Assembly: GCA_008081395.1 (NCBI GenBank)
Contig: VMCJ01000108.1
Coordinates: 1 to 38,358, forward strand
DNA from: Rhodospirillales bacterium
GTDB taxonomy: Bacteria; Pseudomonadota; Alphaproteobacteria; Bin95
Reading direction: 5' to 3'
DNA: 38,358 nucleotides
Shown: piece by piece, positions 1 through 8,695 of the stretch
How the letters are laid out: each line of letters begins with the position of its first letter
How positions within the stretch are numbered: the first letter of the stretch is position 1
Program-made: the position numbers and the translations under genes
The notes under the pieces: generated by a model
What the model was told of the DNA's origin: nothing
Databases searched by the model: none
What the model saw: the letters and a program-made list of their open reading frames with translations, nothing else

Positions 1-100
1 GTATTGGTAAACAATCCAAACCCTTGATTGCAGAGGCCTATTGAAGATAGACCAATTCAAGACAACGCAAGGTTTTGTCAGTTTCAGGAGTAATTATTCA

Positions 101-946
101 ATGCAAGGTGCCAAAATACTGCTCTTTGTTGTCCTTGGCGGTCTTCTTGGCTTCTTGGCAAGTCAATACGCTGGCAGAGATACAACTAAAGCAGATCAGC
201 ACGAGAATAATGTTGCAGGATCTAACTTACAGCTTTCTGATTTAGGGATTGATAGCATAAGCTCATTGGAGAACTTAATTTCTTCAGGCGTTTCTAAGTT
301 CCTTGAAGAGAAGCCTGAAGCTGTTGTCGCGGCCTTGGAAAAATTTCAAGAAAACCAAGCAAAAATAGCAGAAGAAGACCGTGTCAAATTACTGCGAAGC
401 CTAAACGATCCATTGTTTAGCCAACTAACCGACCCCTCCATAGGGGCTACAGCGTCTGAAGCAGATGTATCAATTGTTGAATTTTTTGATTATCGCTGCG
501 GATATTGTCGGCGTGCTCATTCCAGCATCGTGGAACTAATTAAAACCGACAGTAAAATCAGAGTGGTAATGAAGGAATTTCCAATCCTAGGACCAGACTC
601 TGTGTCCGCTGCAATGATTTCACTATCTGCCAACATGATAAACTCAGAGAAATATGCAGATTTACATGACCGTCTCATTCAGCATCAAGGCCCGTATGAT
701 GAGGCCACACTGCTAGCCCTGGCTGCAGATGTTGGATACGACCCTGCAGGCATTCAGGCTGCTATGACAAATAAAGCCCTCACTGCTCAACTTGAAAATG
801 CGCGGCAGATCGCCGAAGCACTCAACATCCGTGGGACACCAGCATTTATCATAGGAGATAAAATTATTCCTGGTGCCGTTCCACTTCAGCAGCTCCGGGC
901 AGCCATTGAAGAAGCGCGATCCAGCGCGGCAAAAAAAGCTAACTAA
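101..946 (+). CDS. DsbA/ScsC-like thiol-disulfide oxidoreductase, membrane-anchored or secreted
   Basis: Thioredoxin-fold protein of the DsbA/Com1/ScsC group, expected to handle disulfides in the periplasm. Of 281 residues, 1-24 form a hydrophobic signal or anchor. Residues about 65-90 hold the helical 'leader' seen in ScsC/Com1 proteins (FLEEKPEAVVAALEKFQE). The thioredoxin fold starts near 120, with the redox motif CGYC at 133-136 and the cis-proline in RGTPAF at Pro247. I start the gene at ATG 101 because CAGGAG lies at 85-90, ten bases upstream. An in-frame TTG at 41 adds twenty residues but lacks a comparable ribosome binding site. It converges on the SDR gene with only seven bases between stop codons. 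Family membership is secure. Whether it acts as oxidase or isomerase cannot be told, and no DsbB or DsbD partner is in the window. Confidence 0.88.
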   Translation: MQGAKILLFVVLGGLLGFLASQYAGRDTTKADQHENNVAGSNLQLSDLGIDSISSLENLISSGVSKFLEEKPEAVVAALEKFQENQAKIAEEDRVKLLRSLNDPLFSQLTDPSIGATASEADVSIVEFFDYRCGYCRRAHSSIVELIKTDSKIRVVMKEFPILGPDSVSAAMISLSANMINSEKYADLHDRLIQHQGPYDEATLLALAADVGYDPAGIQAAMTNKALTAQLENARQIAEALNIRGTPAFIIGDKIIPGAVPLQQLRAAIEEARSSAAKKAN

Positions 947-953
947 CGAAAGT

Positions 954-1676
954 TTAGGTGGCGTTAGCACGCCCAATAGTTACTCCACCACAAATGAATA
1001 AAACCTGACCCGTAACGAAGCTAGATCGGTCATCCATAAGAAATGCAACACCATTGGCAATGTCGTCAGGTGTCCCAAAACGCTGAACAGGAATACGCTG
1101 CCTGTAAGCCTCCCACGCAGGAGAACCTTCACCGTAAACCTCTTTAAGCATGTCTGTCTCGATGGGTCCGGGGCCAATAGCGTTTGAGGTAATGCCGTAG
1201 GACCCCAATTCCTCCGCCCAGGTCTTCGTGATACCGACGACAGCTGCTTTAGTGGCAGAATACACAGTCTGTGTAGCAGCACCCAGAGCTGAACGGCTTG
1301 CAATATTTATAATTCGACCAAATCCCGCAGCTTTCATGCCAGGCACAAGCGCACTTGTGATCTCAATATAGGAACGCACATTTACCGACATTAATTTGTC
1401 GAAGGTTGCCGCATCCGCATCTTCCACATTATGAGTTGCTACAAGTCCTGCGCAATTAACAACCCGTGTGATTTCTCTCCCATCTAGCGCCCATGCCATT
1501 GCCTGAGATACAGCAGCGGAGTTCGAGAGATCAACTTTACGAAATTCTCCTAGAGACGAGTCTTCTGGATCAACGATATCCAGCATAAGGATATCGTAGC
1601 CATCATTTTTTAACCGCGAGGAAATTGCTTTTCCTATATTCCTCGAGGCTCCGGTGACTAAAACGTATTTACTCAT
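954..1676 (-). CDS. SDR family NAD(P)-dependent oxidoreductase (FabG-like)
   Basis: Classical short-chain dehydrogenase/reductase of 240 residues, cytoplasmic, reducing or oxidising a carbonyl/alcohol with NAD(P). Visible motifs are the cofactor loop TGASRNIG (8-15), NCAG (74-77), a serine in IASRS (Ser127 or Ser129) and the catalytic YSATK (Tyr139, Lys143). The C-terminal IPVQRFGTPDDIANGVAFL and VTGQVLFICGG are typical of FabG-like members. It is the last gene of the minus-strand acyl-CoA operon, nine bases after the hydratase/dehydrogenase fusion, with a G-rich ribosome binding site (GGGGTAG) just upstream. Context suggests it works on a beta-hydroxy or ketone intermediate of the same pathway, but the substrate cannot be read from sequence. 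Confidence 0.9.
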   Translation of the reverse strand: MSKYVLVTGASRNIGKAISSRLKNDGYDILMLDIVDPEDSSLGEFRKVDLSNSAAVSQAMAWALDGREITRVVNCAGLVATHNVEDADAATFDKLMSVNVRSYIEITSALVPGMKAAGFGRIINIASRSALGAATQTVYSATKAAVVGITKTWAEELGSYGITSNAIGPGPIETDMLKEVYGEGSPAWEAYRQRIPVQRFGTPDDIANGVAFLMDDRSSFVTGQVLFICGGVTIGRANAT

Positions 1677-1685
1677 AATCTACCC

Positions 1686-3791
1686 CTAGCCAACTAGCGT
1701 ATGTGCTTCACGAAAAGACACTTTTTTGTCGGCAAGACGGCGCAATAGATCAGAAGGCGCCCACCGATCACCATATGCCTGGTGCCAAGCCGCAATCTGG
1801 TTGTAGACCTGCTGAACACCTATGCCGTCAGCCCAATACATCAATCCTCCACGGTAACGCGGAAAGCCAAATCCATAGAGCCACATAATGTCGACATCCG
1901 ACGCTCTATAAGAAATTTTTTCCTCTAGAATTTTACATGCCTCATTCACTGAAGAAAAAAGTAAACGCTTCAAGATTTCCTCATCCGTGAAACTACGAGG
2001 CGTATTACCCATATCCTTTGACATTAAATTGATGAGATCTGTAACTATTGGATCGGGGTGAGGTGTGCGATCGCCTTTTTCATACTTAAACCATCCCGCA
2101 CCAGTCTTCTGACCTAGTCGTCCCATCTCCACTAACTTATCGGCGATTGGCAGCGTTCGATAATTTGGATCAGCTTCCGCGCGTCTTTTGCGACCAGCAT
2201 AGCCAATGTCTAGTCCAGCCAAATCTCCAACGGCAAAAGGACCCATTGGATAGCCAAATTCAACCATGACTTTATCTACTTGTTCAGGGAGACACCCCTC
2301 CTCCAACATAATCACCATTTCTGAATTAAAGGGTGTACGGCTTCGATTAGCCAAGAAGCCATCACAGTTGCCGCACGCCGCTGGAGCTTTTGATATTAAT
2401 TTACCCAATGCCATTGTAGATGCAGTAACTTCAGGAGTTGTCTTAGCTCCTTTTACAACCTCCAGGAGCTTCATGACGTTGGCAGGACTGAAGAAATGCG
2501 CGCCGCCAATCTTCTCAGGACGAGATGTAACTTCTGCAATCTGATCTATATCTAAGGCAGATGTATTTGTTAGGAGAAGAGCATCTGGTTTCATAACGCG
2601 GTCAATTTCTTTGAAGACCTGCTGCTTTACCCCCATCTCCTCAAACACCGCCTCAATTACTACATCCGCCTCGGCAATCTGCTCATAAGCAGTTGCTTTG
2701 GAAATCAAAGCAACTCTCTTCACCATTTCAGCCGCTTCAAGGGATCCACGTTTCACACTAACTTCATAGTTATTGCGAATACGCTCAAATCCTTTTTCAA
2801 GTGCTTCCTCAGAAATTTCCAAAACTTGCACTGGGATCCCAGCATCGGCGAAGCACATCGCGATGCCTCCCCCCATAGTGCCGGCGCCCACAACAGCTGC
2901 AGTTTTGATTGTCTTAACAGGGGTTCCCTTGGGGACATCAGGCAACTTTTGTGCCTCTCGCTCAGCAAAGAAGGCGTATCGAAGCGCTTTTGACTCGTTA
3001 GAATTAACAAGCTCCTCAAAAAGCTCCCGTTCTCGCTTTAATCCATCATCAAACTGCATTTCAACGGCAGCTTGAACCGCCTTGATATTGTTATACGGCG
3101 CTATCTGATTACGTGCGCGGCGGGATATTTCTTTTTTCTTTGCCTCAAATATATCCTCGCCTTCAGGCAACTTTGCCACCAGATCTCTAATAAGTCTTAA
3201 CGGCCTTTTATCAGATATCTCATTCGCAAATTTTATTGCTTCCAATTTTAGGTCAGCATCAGATGGGACAACCCTGTCTAAGATACCAAGCTCAGCCGCC
3301 TCTGGCGCTGGGACATGGCGACCTGATACAATTAGATCAAGCGCTGCTTTTGGACCAATCAGTCTTGGAAGCCGCTGAGTTCCACCACCGCCAGGCAAAA
3401 GTCCAATGAGTACTTCTGGTAGCCCTACCTTCGCTGATGCAACGGCAATTCGATAATGACATGCAAGTGCATTTTCCAAACCACCTCCCAGAGCATATCC
3501 ATGAATAGCAGCTACGATTGGCTTGGATGATTGCTCATAGGCATCATAAGGCTTACGAGCTAAGGGCGGTCGTCCCTTCCCAAACTGCCTGATATCGGCG
3601 CCTGCAATAAAACTTCTACCTGCTCCAATTACCACCATTGCTTTGATGGCTGGATCAGCCGCTCCGGCATCGATATGTTTTACAATTCCTTCAGGAACTC
3701 CAGGAGATAAAGCGTTAACAGGTGGATTGTCGACAATAACAACACCGATATCTCCGTGCCTCTCGAAGTAGACGAGATTTTGCTCGGTCAT
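1686..3791 (-). CDS. Bifunctional enoyl-CoA hydratase / 3-hydroxyacyl-CoA dehydrogenase
   Basis: Fusion enzyme of 701 residues for two steps of beta-oxidation: hydration of a trans-2-enoyl-CoA, then NAD-dependent oxidation of the L-3-hydroxyacyl-CoA. The N-terminal crotonase domain (about 1-190) has the oxyanion/CoA segment FIAGADIRQF (61-70). Glu106 and Glu126 are twenty residues apart, as the two catalytic glutamates of hydratases are. The dehydrogenase begins near 297 with the NAD loop GAGTMG (302-307). It carries the HFFSPANVMKLLE motif, giving His432 and Glu444, the expected dyad. Two C-terminal helical domains follow. The layout resembles peroxisomal L-bifunctional enzyme and FadJ more than FadB. 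It lies 27 bases after the paired acyl-CoA dehydrogenases and nine before the SDR gene, so it should be co-transcribed. Confidence 0.93.
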   Translation of the reverse strand: MTEQNLVYFERHGDIGVVIVDNPPVNALSPGVPEGIVKHIDAGAADPAIKAMVVIGAGRSFIAGADIRQFGKGRPPLARKPYDAYEQSSKPIVAAIHGYALGGGLENALACHYRIAVASAKVGLPEVLIGLLPGGGGTQRLPRLIGPKAALDLIVSGRHVPAPEAAELGILDRVVPSDADLKLEAIKFANEISDKRPLRLIRDLVAKLPEGEDIFEAKKKEISRRARNQIAPYNNIKAVQAAVEMQFDDGLKRERELFEELVNSNESKALRYAFFAEREAQKLPDVPKGTPVKTIKTAAVVGAGTMGGGIAMCFADAGIPVQVLEISEEALEKGFERIRNNYEVSVKRGSLEAAEMVKRVALISKATAYEQIAEADVVIEAVFEEMGVKQQVFKEIDRVMKPDALLLTNTSALDIDQIAEVTSRPEKIGGAHFFSPANVMKLLEVVKGAKTTPEVTASTMALGKLISKAPAACGNCDGFLANRSRTPFNSEMVIMLEEGCLPEQVDKVMVEFGYPMGPFAVGDLAGLDIGYAGRKRRAEADPNYRTLPIADKLVEMGRLGQKTGAGWFKYEKGDRTPHPDPIVTDLINLMSKDMGNTPRSFTDEEILKRLLFSSVNEACKILEEKISYRASDVDIMWLYGFGFPRYRGGLMYWADGIGVQQVYNQIAAWHQAYGDRWAPSDLLRRLADKKVSFREAHTLVG

Positions 3792-3818
3792 AATTTCATC
3801 CCTAGAATTTATAATGCT

Positions 3819-5075
3819 TTATCCAACTTGGTTGCGCGGAACATCGCGGAAGGGTCGATCAGTATCCGTCCTGTTTTCCTTTGGCATTTTTAAAATGCGT
3901 TCCGAAATAATGTTTCGCTGAATTTCGTCTGTCCCACCTGCAATAGAGATAGCTGGGGTTGAAACTAAAATTTCTGCAACGACACCGCCGGCTTCATCCT
4001 CATCACCTGTAAGCATAGCATTTGGCCCAGCTATCTTTGTGTGAGTTAAATTCGCTGAGCGGGCTACTATTGAAGCTGCTAGCTTACCTATAGAACCCTC
4101 AGGCCCTTGCGGTTTTCCCGCTTGAGACGCGGCCCGAGCTCTCCTAGCAGTCCATTCAGCAGACTTAGCAATAGTAAGAGTTTTTGCAATATCCTGCCGA
4201 ATATCTGGGTCATCCCAGACACCCATCGCCTTGGCTCGCTCAACTAAAAGATCAACCCGACCCGTGCGTTGAGGATACCAAGTATAAGGAGCCATAACAG
4301 TAGCAATTTCTTGCCGCTCTTCCTCGTAAATGCGCTCTGGGCGATCCGTACCACTCTCATAGCGACGAGCGGAGTCCGCACCACGGCGTTCATGCATCAG
4401 GGTTGTGGTTGCTATTTTCCAGCCTTCACCGAGCTCACCTACCTGCATACTGGCCTCAACAACAGCATCAGTGATGAAAACCTGGTTGAACGAAGCATGG
4501 CCATTCATTTGCTTAAGCTGGTGAACCTGCACAGCCGGTTGGTGCATATCGAGAATGAAGTAACTTAACCCCTTATGCTTGACGGCATCCCAATCTGTCC
4601 TAGCCAAAAGCAACGCATAGTCAGCGTGGTGTGCACTTGTTGTCCACACCTTCTGTCCATTGATAACCCACTTTCCATCCTTAAAGTCAGCTCGAGTTGC
4701 TGCGCCTGCCAGGTCAGAACCAGATCCTGGTTCGGAAAAAAGCTGACACCAAGTTTCCGTCCCTGTCATAATTCCTTTCAGATATTTTTCTTTCTGAAGG
4801 TCTGTTCCGTGCTCGAGGATCGTCGCTGCTGCGAGCACACGTATTCCCATTTTTGCAGCACCTACTGCACCAAATTTGTTGAACTCCTCATCGACAATTG
4901 CTGTCATGCCAAGTGGCAAGCCCCTACCCAGCCAATCCTTAGGCCAATGAGGCATGCCCCACCCAGATTCTGCAAGCATCTCACGCCATTCTGCGAGCCC
5001 CCGGTTTGGGTCCCAATTGGCTTCTAGGTATTCTCGAACCTGGCTGCGCAGCTCATTTTCAGTAATTTCAGTCAT
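3819..5075 (-). CDS. Acyl-CoA dehydrogenase, likely catalytic subunit of a pair
   Basis: FAD-dependent acyl-CoA dehydrogenase family, 418 residues, introducing a 2,3 double bond into an acyl-CoA. The FAD/substrate segment CQLFSEPGSGSDLAG is at 110-124, and the C-terminal signature IAGGTDEIQRN at 378-388. The short/medium-chain catalytic glutamate would fall in the residue before GGT, where glycine is found. Glu229 in LMHERRG sits where isovaleryl- and long-chain acyl-CoA dehydrogenases carry their catalytic base, so this subunit is probably active. Its start overlaps the stop of the upstream acyl-CoA dehydrogenase by four bases (ATGA), implying coupled translation and a 1:1 complex. The substrate is unknown. 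A cyclic or branched acid is as plausible as a fatty acid. Confidence 0.92.
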   Translation of the reverse strand: MTEITENELRSQVREYLEANWDPNRGLAEWREMLAESGWGMPHWPKDWLGRGLPLGMTAIVDEEFNKFGAVGAAKMGIRVLAAATILEHGTDLQKEKYLKGIMTGTETWCQLFSEPGSGSDLAGAATRADFKDGKWVINGQKVWTTSAHHADYALLLARTDWDAVKHKGLSYFILDMHQPAVQVHQLKQMNGHASFNQVFITDAVVEASMQVGELGEGWKIATTTLMHERRGADSARRYESGTDRPERIYEEERQEIATVMAPYTWYPQRTGRVDLLVERAKAMGVWDDPDIRQDIAKTLTIAKSAEWTARRARAASQAGKPQGPEGSIGKLAASIVARSANLTHTKIAGPNAMLTGDEDEAGGVVAEILVSTPAISIAGGTDEIQRNIISERILKMPKENRTDTDRPFRDVPRNQVG

Positions 5076-6193
5076 GAATTGTCACCCCAGTTTTGCAACA
5101 TACGCTCTCGATTTTGGTTGGCATCACCCAGAAACACTTCGCTGGCTTTAGCTCGCTTAAACCAAAGATGGGTATCATTGTCGTAGGTAAAGCCTATTCC
5201 ACCGTGCATCTGGACAGCGTGCACTGCTGTCTGGATATATGCATCAGATGCACCCGCCTTGGCCAAAGCTACAACCCCACGCGCGTCTGTGTCGCCATCA
5301 TCTATCGCAGCGGCAGCGTAATACGCAGCGGACTTTGCAAGCTCCACATCCAAAAGCATATCAGCCGCTTTATGCTTTGTGACTTGGAAGGAAGCGATTG
5401 ACCGCCCAAATTGCATTCTCATTGAAACGTATTCCAGAGCGTCCTCTCGAAGACGCTCTGCACCACCTACCATCTCACTTGCAAGACAAGCTAAAGCGAT
5501 ATCAAGGGTGCGTTCGTAGGCTTCATTACTGTTGTCAGCTGCTAGTAATACCGCTGGTGTTTTAGCGAAGGAAACAGTGGAGAGTTTCCGTGTTGGGTCC
5601 ATTGAATTCTGAGACTTCCGCGAGACAGTATTGTCGCTTGCATCGACAATAAACATGCCAAGCGCACCATCTGGCTTCCTTGCCACAACAACTAATAAAG
5701 AAGCGATCATACCATCAACCACATGACTCTTAGTGCCAGTTAGTTGATATGCATCTCCGCTCTTTTCAGCAGACATAGAGATTGAGTCTGCTGCCCAACC
5801 CCCGCGGCCTTCTACAGCACAGAGCGCCCCTATAGTTTCACCCGATGCAAACCCGGGTAGAAAATGTCGCTTTTGATCATCTGAGCCAGCTTCGCGTATT
5901 GCTGTAGCGGCGAGAACTACGGATCCGAAATAGGGTGAACAAAGTAGAGCGCGTCCCATTTCTTCGCATGCAATTGCCAAATCCGCTATGCCAAAACCGG
6001 CACCTCCACATTCTTCAGGAATGTGAAGGGAAGCGAGCGCTAATTCTTCGCACATCTGTTGCCATATGCCAGGATCATAGCCTTGGTCCGTTTGCATCTG
6101 CTTGCGAACTTCTGTCGTTGGTGATTTTGCCTGCAAAAAGCGTCTTAGCGCAGTTCGGAACTCGTCTTGTTCCTCTGAAAAGCTAAATTTCAT
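5072..6193 (-). CDS. Acyl-CoA dehydrogenase-like protein lacking both usual catalytic glutamates
   Basis: Second member of the pair, 373 residues, clearly of the acyl-CoA dehydrogenase fold. It starts with MKFSFSEEQDEFRTALRRFL, has the helical stretch RMQFGRSIASFQVTKHKAADM, and ends with HGGIGFTYDNDTHLWFKRA. The IYEGT-type motif is replaced by VFLGDANQ, so the medium-chain catalytic glutamate is missing. Counting back from RMQFG, the alternative 'ER' glutamate position is alanine. That pattern suits a structural or FAD-binding subunit of a heteromeric dehydrogenase, like the alpha2-beta2 FadE pairs described for actinobacterial steroid side-chain degradation. It is the first gene of the four-gene minus-strand operon. 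An independent enzyme with a non-standard base is also possible. Confidence 0.9.
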   Translation of the reverse strand: MKFSFSEEQDEFRTALRRFLQAKSPTTEVRKQMQTDQGYDPGIWQQMCEELALASLHIPEECGGAGFGIADLAIACEEMGRALLCSPYFGSVVLAATAIREAGSDDQKRHFLPGFASGETIGALCAVEGRGGWAADSISMSAEKSGDAYQLTGTKSHVVDGMIASLLVVVARKPDGALGMFIVDASDNTVSRKSQNSMDPTRKLSTVSFAKTPAVLLAADNSNEAYERTLDIALACLASEMVGGAERLREDALEYVSMRMQFGRSIASFQVTKHKAADMLLDVELAKSAAYYAAAAIDDGDTDARGVVALAKAGASDAYIQTAVHAVQMHGGIGFTYDNDTHLWFKRAKASEVFLGDANQNRERMLQNWGDNS

Positions 6194-6372
6194 TCGATAA
6201 CACGTCCTGATGAGGGAGATTCTTTTTTAGAAGACCACTAATCAGAAGCTGCAAGAAAGTGAGCGCTTATGCAAGGATTGGAGGATACAAATTCTTTTGT
6301 GCCCTTAAAAAACAAAAATGAAAAAGCAAAAAGTGCTTCATGCAAATCATCACTCGAGCCGGTTGAAAATAT

Positions 6373-6384
6373 TTTTCATGAAAA
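6373..6384. promoter_or_regulatory. Palindrome in the divergent acyl-CoA gene intergenic region
   Basis: The 277-base gap between the divergent acyl-CoA dehydrogenase and SDR genes contains the perfect 12-base palindrome TTTTCATGAAAA, about 90 bases before the SDR start. A dyad in a shared divergent promoter region would suit an operator for a dimeric repressor of both units, but AT-rich palindromes of this size also arise by chance. I could not place a convincing -35/-10 pair on either strand here. Confidence 0.25.
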
Positions 6385-6470
6385 TTGGTGCCTAATCTGA
6401 TCAGTAAGTTGACCAAAGCGCTTCAGAGCCTGACACTGGAAGCCAATTTTAAAATTATCAGGAAATTCTC

Positions 6471-7391
6471 ATGGGCATGTTGGATGGAAAAGTAGCAATC
6501 TGCACCGGTTCTGGCCGGGGAGTAGGCGCAGAAGTTGCTAAATTGATGGCGGCAAACGGGGCTAAGGTTCTAATTAATGATCCTGGCGTTGGTGGTGGGG
6601 GCGAAGGCGGGGACACAGCCCCTGCACAATCAATTGTCGATCAAATCAAAGCGGCTGGCGGCGAAGCTGTCGCGAACTTTGGCTCCGTGACCTCTTTTGA
6701 AGACTGCCTGGGAATGGTCGAACAAGCAAGAGACGAGCTGGGGGGATGTCATGTAGTTTTCAACCCCGCAGGAATTCTCCGCGACCGAATGTTCCATAAG
6801 ATGTCGCCAGAAGATTGGACTGATGTGATCAACGTCCACCTTAATGGCCACTTCAATATTAACCGTGCCGCAATTAACTTGTTCAGAGAACAAGAGTACG
6901 GACGCATGATTATGGTCTCCTCAACGTCTGGCGTTCTCGGAAATGTGGGACAAGCAAATTATGGTTCCGCCAAGATGGGGATCGTGGCTTTGACACGCAT
7001 TGTCGCTATGGAAAATGCCAACAAAGGAATTACTTCTAACGCTATATTGCCATCAGCCGATACTAGAATGACTCGCTCTGTTCCAACACCAAAAGATCCC
7101 GATGCCGCAAGAATCCGTGAGGAGCGCCTTCGTTTAAGCCCTGCTGATGCGATTGCACCACTGTGTGTTTTTCTTGCTTCTGAGGAAGCATCATATGTCA
7201 ACGGTCAAGTTTTTCACCAACGTGGGGCTGAGCTGACTCTATATGGCGCTATGAGGCCTGTGAGGATGGTGCATAGGAATCATGGATGGACTCCCGAATC
7301 TATCGCTGAAAATGGAATGCCAGCTTTAAAAACAGGTTTCGTTAATATGGGTGACAGCAGAGCGATGCACCCCGGGCTACCCCTTGAATAG
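6471..7391 (+). CDS. SDR oxidoreductase related to the (3R)-hydroxyacyl-CoA dehydrogenase domain of MFE-2
   Basis: Short-chain dehydrogenase of 306 residues, probably oxidising or reducing a 3-hydroxyacyl-CoA. It has the cofactor loop TGSGRGVG (12-19), then a glycine-rich insertion after LINDP (35-39). The active-site serine lies in VSSTSG (Ser150/151), and NYGSAK gives Tyr164 and Lys168. The order GILRDRMFHKMSPEDW, GRMIMVSSTSG, GNVGQANYGSAK matches peroxisomal 17-beta-hydroxysteroid dehydrogenase type 4/FOX2, the D-specific bifunctional enzyme. The usual NNAG is NPAG here. It starts a short plus-strand unit with an acyl-CoA dehydrogenase twelve bases downstream, divergent from the minus-strand acyl-CoA operon. 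A D-specific enzyme opposite an L-specific fusion may serve a different stereochemistry, but that is inference. Confidence 0.9.
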   Translation: MGMLDGKVAICTGSGRGVGAEVAKLMAANGAKVLINDPGVGGGGEGGDTAPAQSIVDQIKAAGGEAVANFGSVTSFEDCLGMVEQARDELGGCHVVFNPAGILRDRMFHKMSPEDWTDVINVHLNGHFNINRAAINLFREQEYGRMIMVSSTSGVLGNVGQANYGSAKMGIVALTRIVAMENANKGITSNAILPSADTRMTRSVPTPKDPDAARIREERLRLSPADAIAPLCVFLASEEASYVNGQVFHQRGAELTLYGAMRPVRMVHRNHGWTPESIAENGMPALKTGFVNMGDSRAMHPGLPLE

Positions 7392-7403
7392 GAATCCTTA
7401 GAA

Positions 7404-8567
7404 ATGACGGTTTTCGAAGAAGAAGAACGGATGTTACTGGATCTTGTCGACAAATTTGTTGACAACGAACTGATGCCTTTAGAGAAGGCCGTGATGGCTC
7501 GCGAAGCTCAAGGAGGCGAGGTTGCACTTTTGCCAGAGGAGGCAGAGCCACTTCTCGCTAAGTGCAAAGAGCTTGGCCTTTGGGCTTTGGATGCCCCTGA
7601 GGAAGTTGGTGGATCAAATATCCGCACCTCTGTGATGCTTGCTATACAAGAAAAGCTGAAAAGTACTGTTACGCCTTTCATATTTCCACCAGACAGCCCA
7701 AATCTCCACATGCTGATGGCTGTGGGTTCACCTCAACAGAAAAAGCAATACATGGAGCCGTATGCTCAGGGGAAACTGAAGTCCAATATTGCAATCTCTG
7801 AGCCCGGTGCTGGTGGTGATCCTGCACACATGAAAACTCGAGCCATCAAAGACGGCGATGACTGGATTATAAACGGTCGAAAAATTTGGGTCTCAGGAGT
7901 ATCAAGAGCCGATTTTTTAATAGTGATGGCCTCAACCGATCCTTCAAAAGGCGCTAGGGGTGGTATAACCGCATTTATAATGGACACTGATACGCCAGGT
8001 TTCTCTATTGAAAGAGAAATTCCCATGCTTGCTGGTGCCAGAACATACGAACTCGTGTTCGACGATGTTCGATTGCCAGACTCCGCAATTCTCGGCGAGG
8101 TTGGCAATGGGTTTGCCCCGATGCAGAAACGCCTAAATGTTCGACGTCTTGAAATGGGGGCGATGGGGGTAGGCATGGCAGAGCGTGCTCTGAAAATGAT
8201 GTGCGAGCACGTACAGCAGCGTGAGACCTTTGGGCAAAAGCTTTCAGACCGACAGGCAATTCAGTGGTGGATTGCTGATGCAGCCACTAAAATACATGCC
8301 ACTCGCCTAATGGTTATGGATGCAGCAGCCAAGCAGGAAGCTGGTAAGGATGTTCGTACAGAAGCGTCGATGATTAAGATCTACGCTACTGAGATGGCTA
8401 CCGAAGTGGTAGATCATGCCATGCAAAGCTTTGGAGCCATGGGTATGACCCGTGAACTTCCATTTGCCATTATGTCTCAAAGGCTACGCCTATCTCGGAT
8501 TTACGAAGGGCCAACCGAGGTGCACAGGATGGCCATTGCTCGGCGAATGTTAAAAAAATACCAGTGA
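7404..8567 (+). CDS. Acyl-CoA dehydrogenase with intact catalytic glutamate
   Basis: FAD-dependent acyl-CoA dehydrogenase of 387 residues. It has the FAD/substrate motif ISEPGAGGDPA (131-141), the RETFGQKLSDRQAIQ helix (273-287) and the C-terminal IYEGPTEVHR. Its Glu368 occupies the medium-chain dehydrogenase catalytic position, unlike the two dehydrogenases on the opposite strand. An electron-transfer flavoprotein is the expected acceptor but is not in this window. It follows the MFE-2-like SDR gene by twelve bases and should be co-transcribed. The substrate is unknown. Related proteins with the N-terminus FEEEERMLLDLVDKFVDNEL occur in catabolic clusters for varied acids. Confidence 0.92.
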   Translation: MTVFEEEERMLLDLVDKFVDNELMPLEKAVMAREAQGGEVALLPEEAEPLLAKCKELGLWALDAPEEVGGSNIRTSVMLAIQEKLKSTVTPFIFPPDSPNLHMLMAVGSPQQKKQYMEPYAQGKLKSNIAISEPGAGGDPAHMKTRAIKDGDDWIINGRKIWVSGVSRADFLIVMASTDPSKGARGGITAFIMDTDTPGFSIEREIPMLAGARTYELVFDDVRLPDSAILGEVGNGFAPMQKRLNVRRLEMGAMGVGMAERALKMMCEHVQQRETFGQKLSDRQAIQWWIADAATKIHATRLMVMDAAAKQEAGKDVRTEASMIKIYATEMATEVVDHAMQSFGAMGMTRELPFAIMSQRLRLSRIYEGPTEVHRMAIARRMLKKYQ

Positions 8568-8695
8568 CTATCGGTCTAATTCAGTAGACAGCAAGAATTG
8601 GTAGCTTTTTGATCTGGATGTAGTGAGAGCACAGGCGCTCTGTAAACTTGCAGGCGCGCCCGCTCCCACTCTTTGAATGTTTCAAATTCCCGAGA

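Noticed and set aside
4575-5027. Plus-strand frame of 150 codons inside the acyl-CoA dehydrogenase gene
   Set aside because: It is antisense to a clearly conserved enzyme, cysteine-rich by accident, and without family resemblance.
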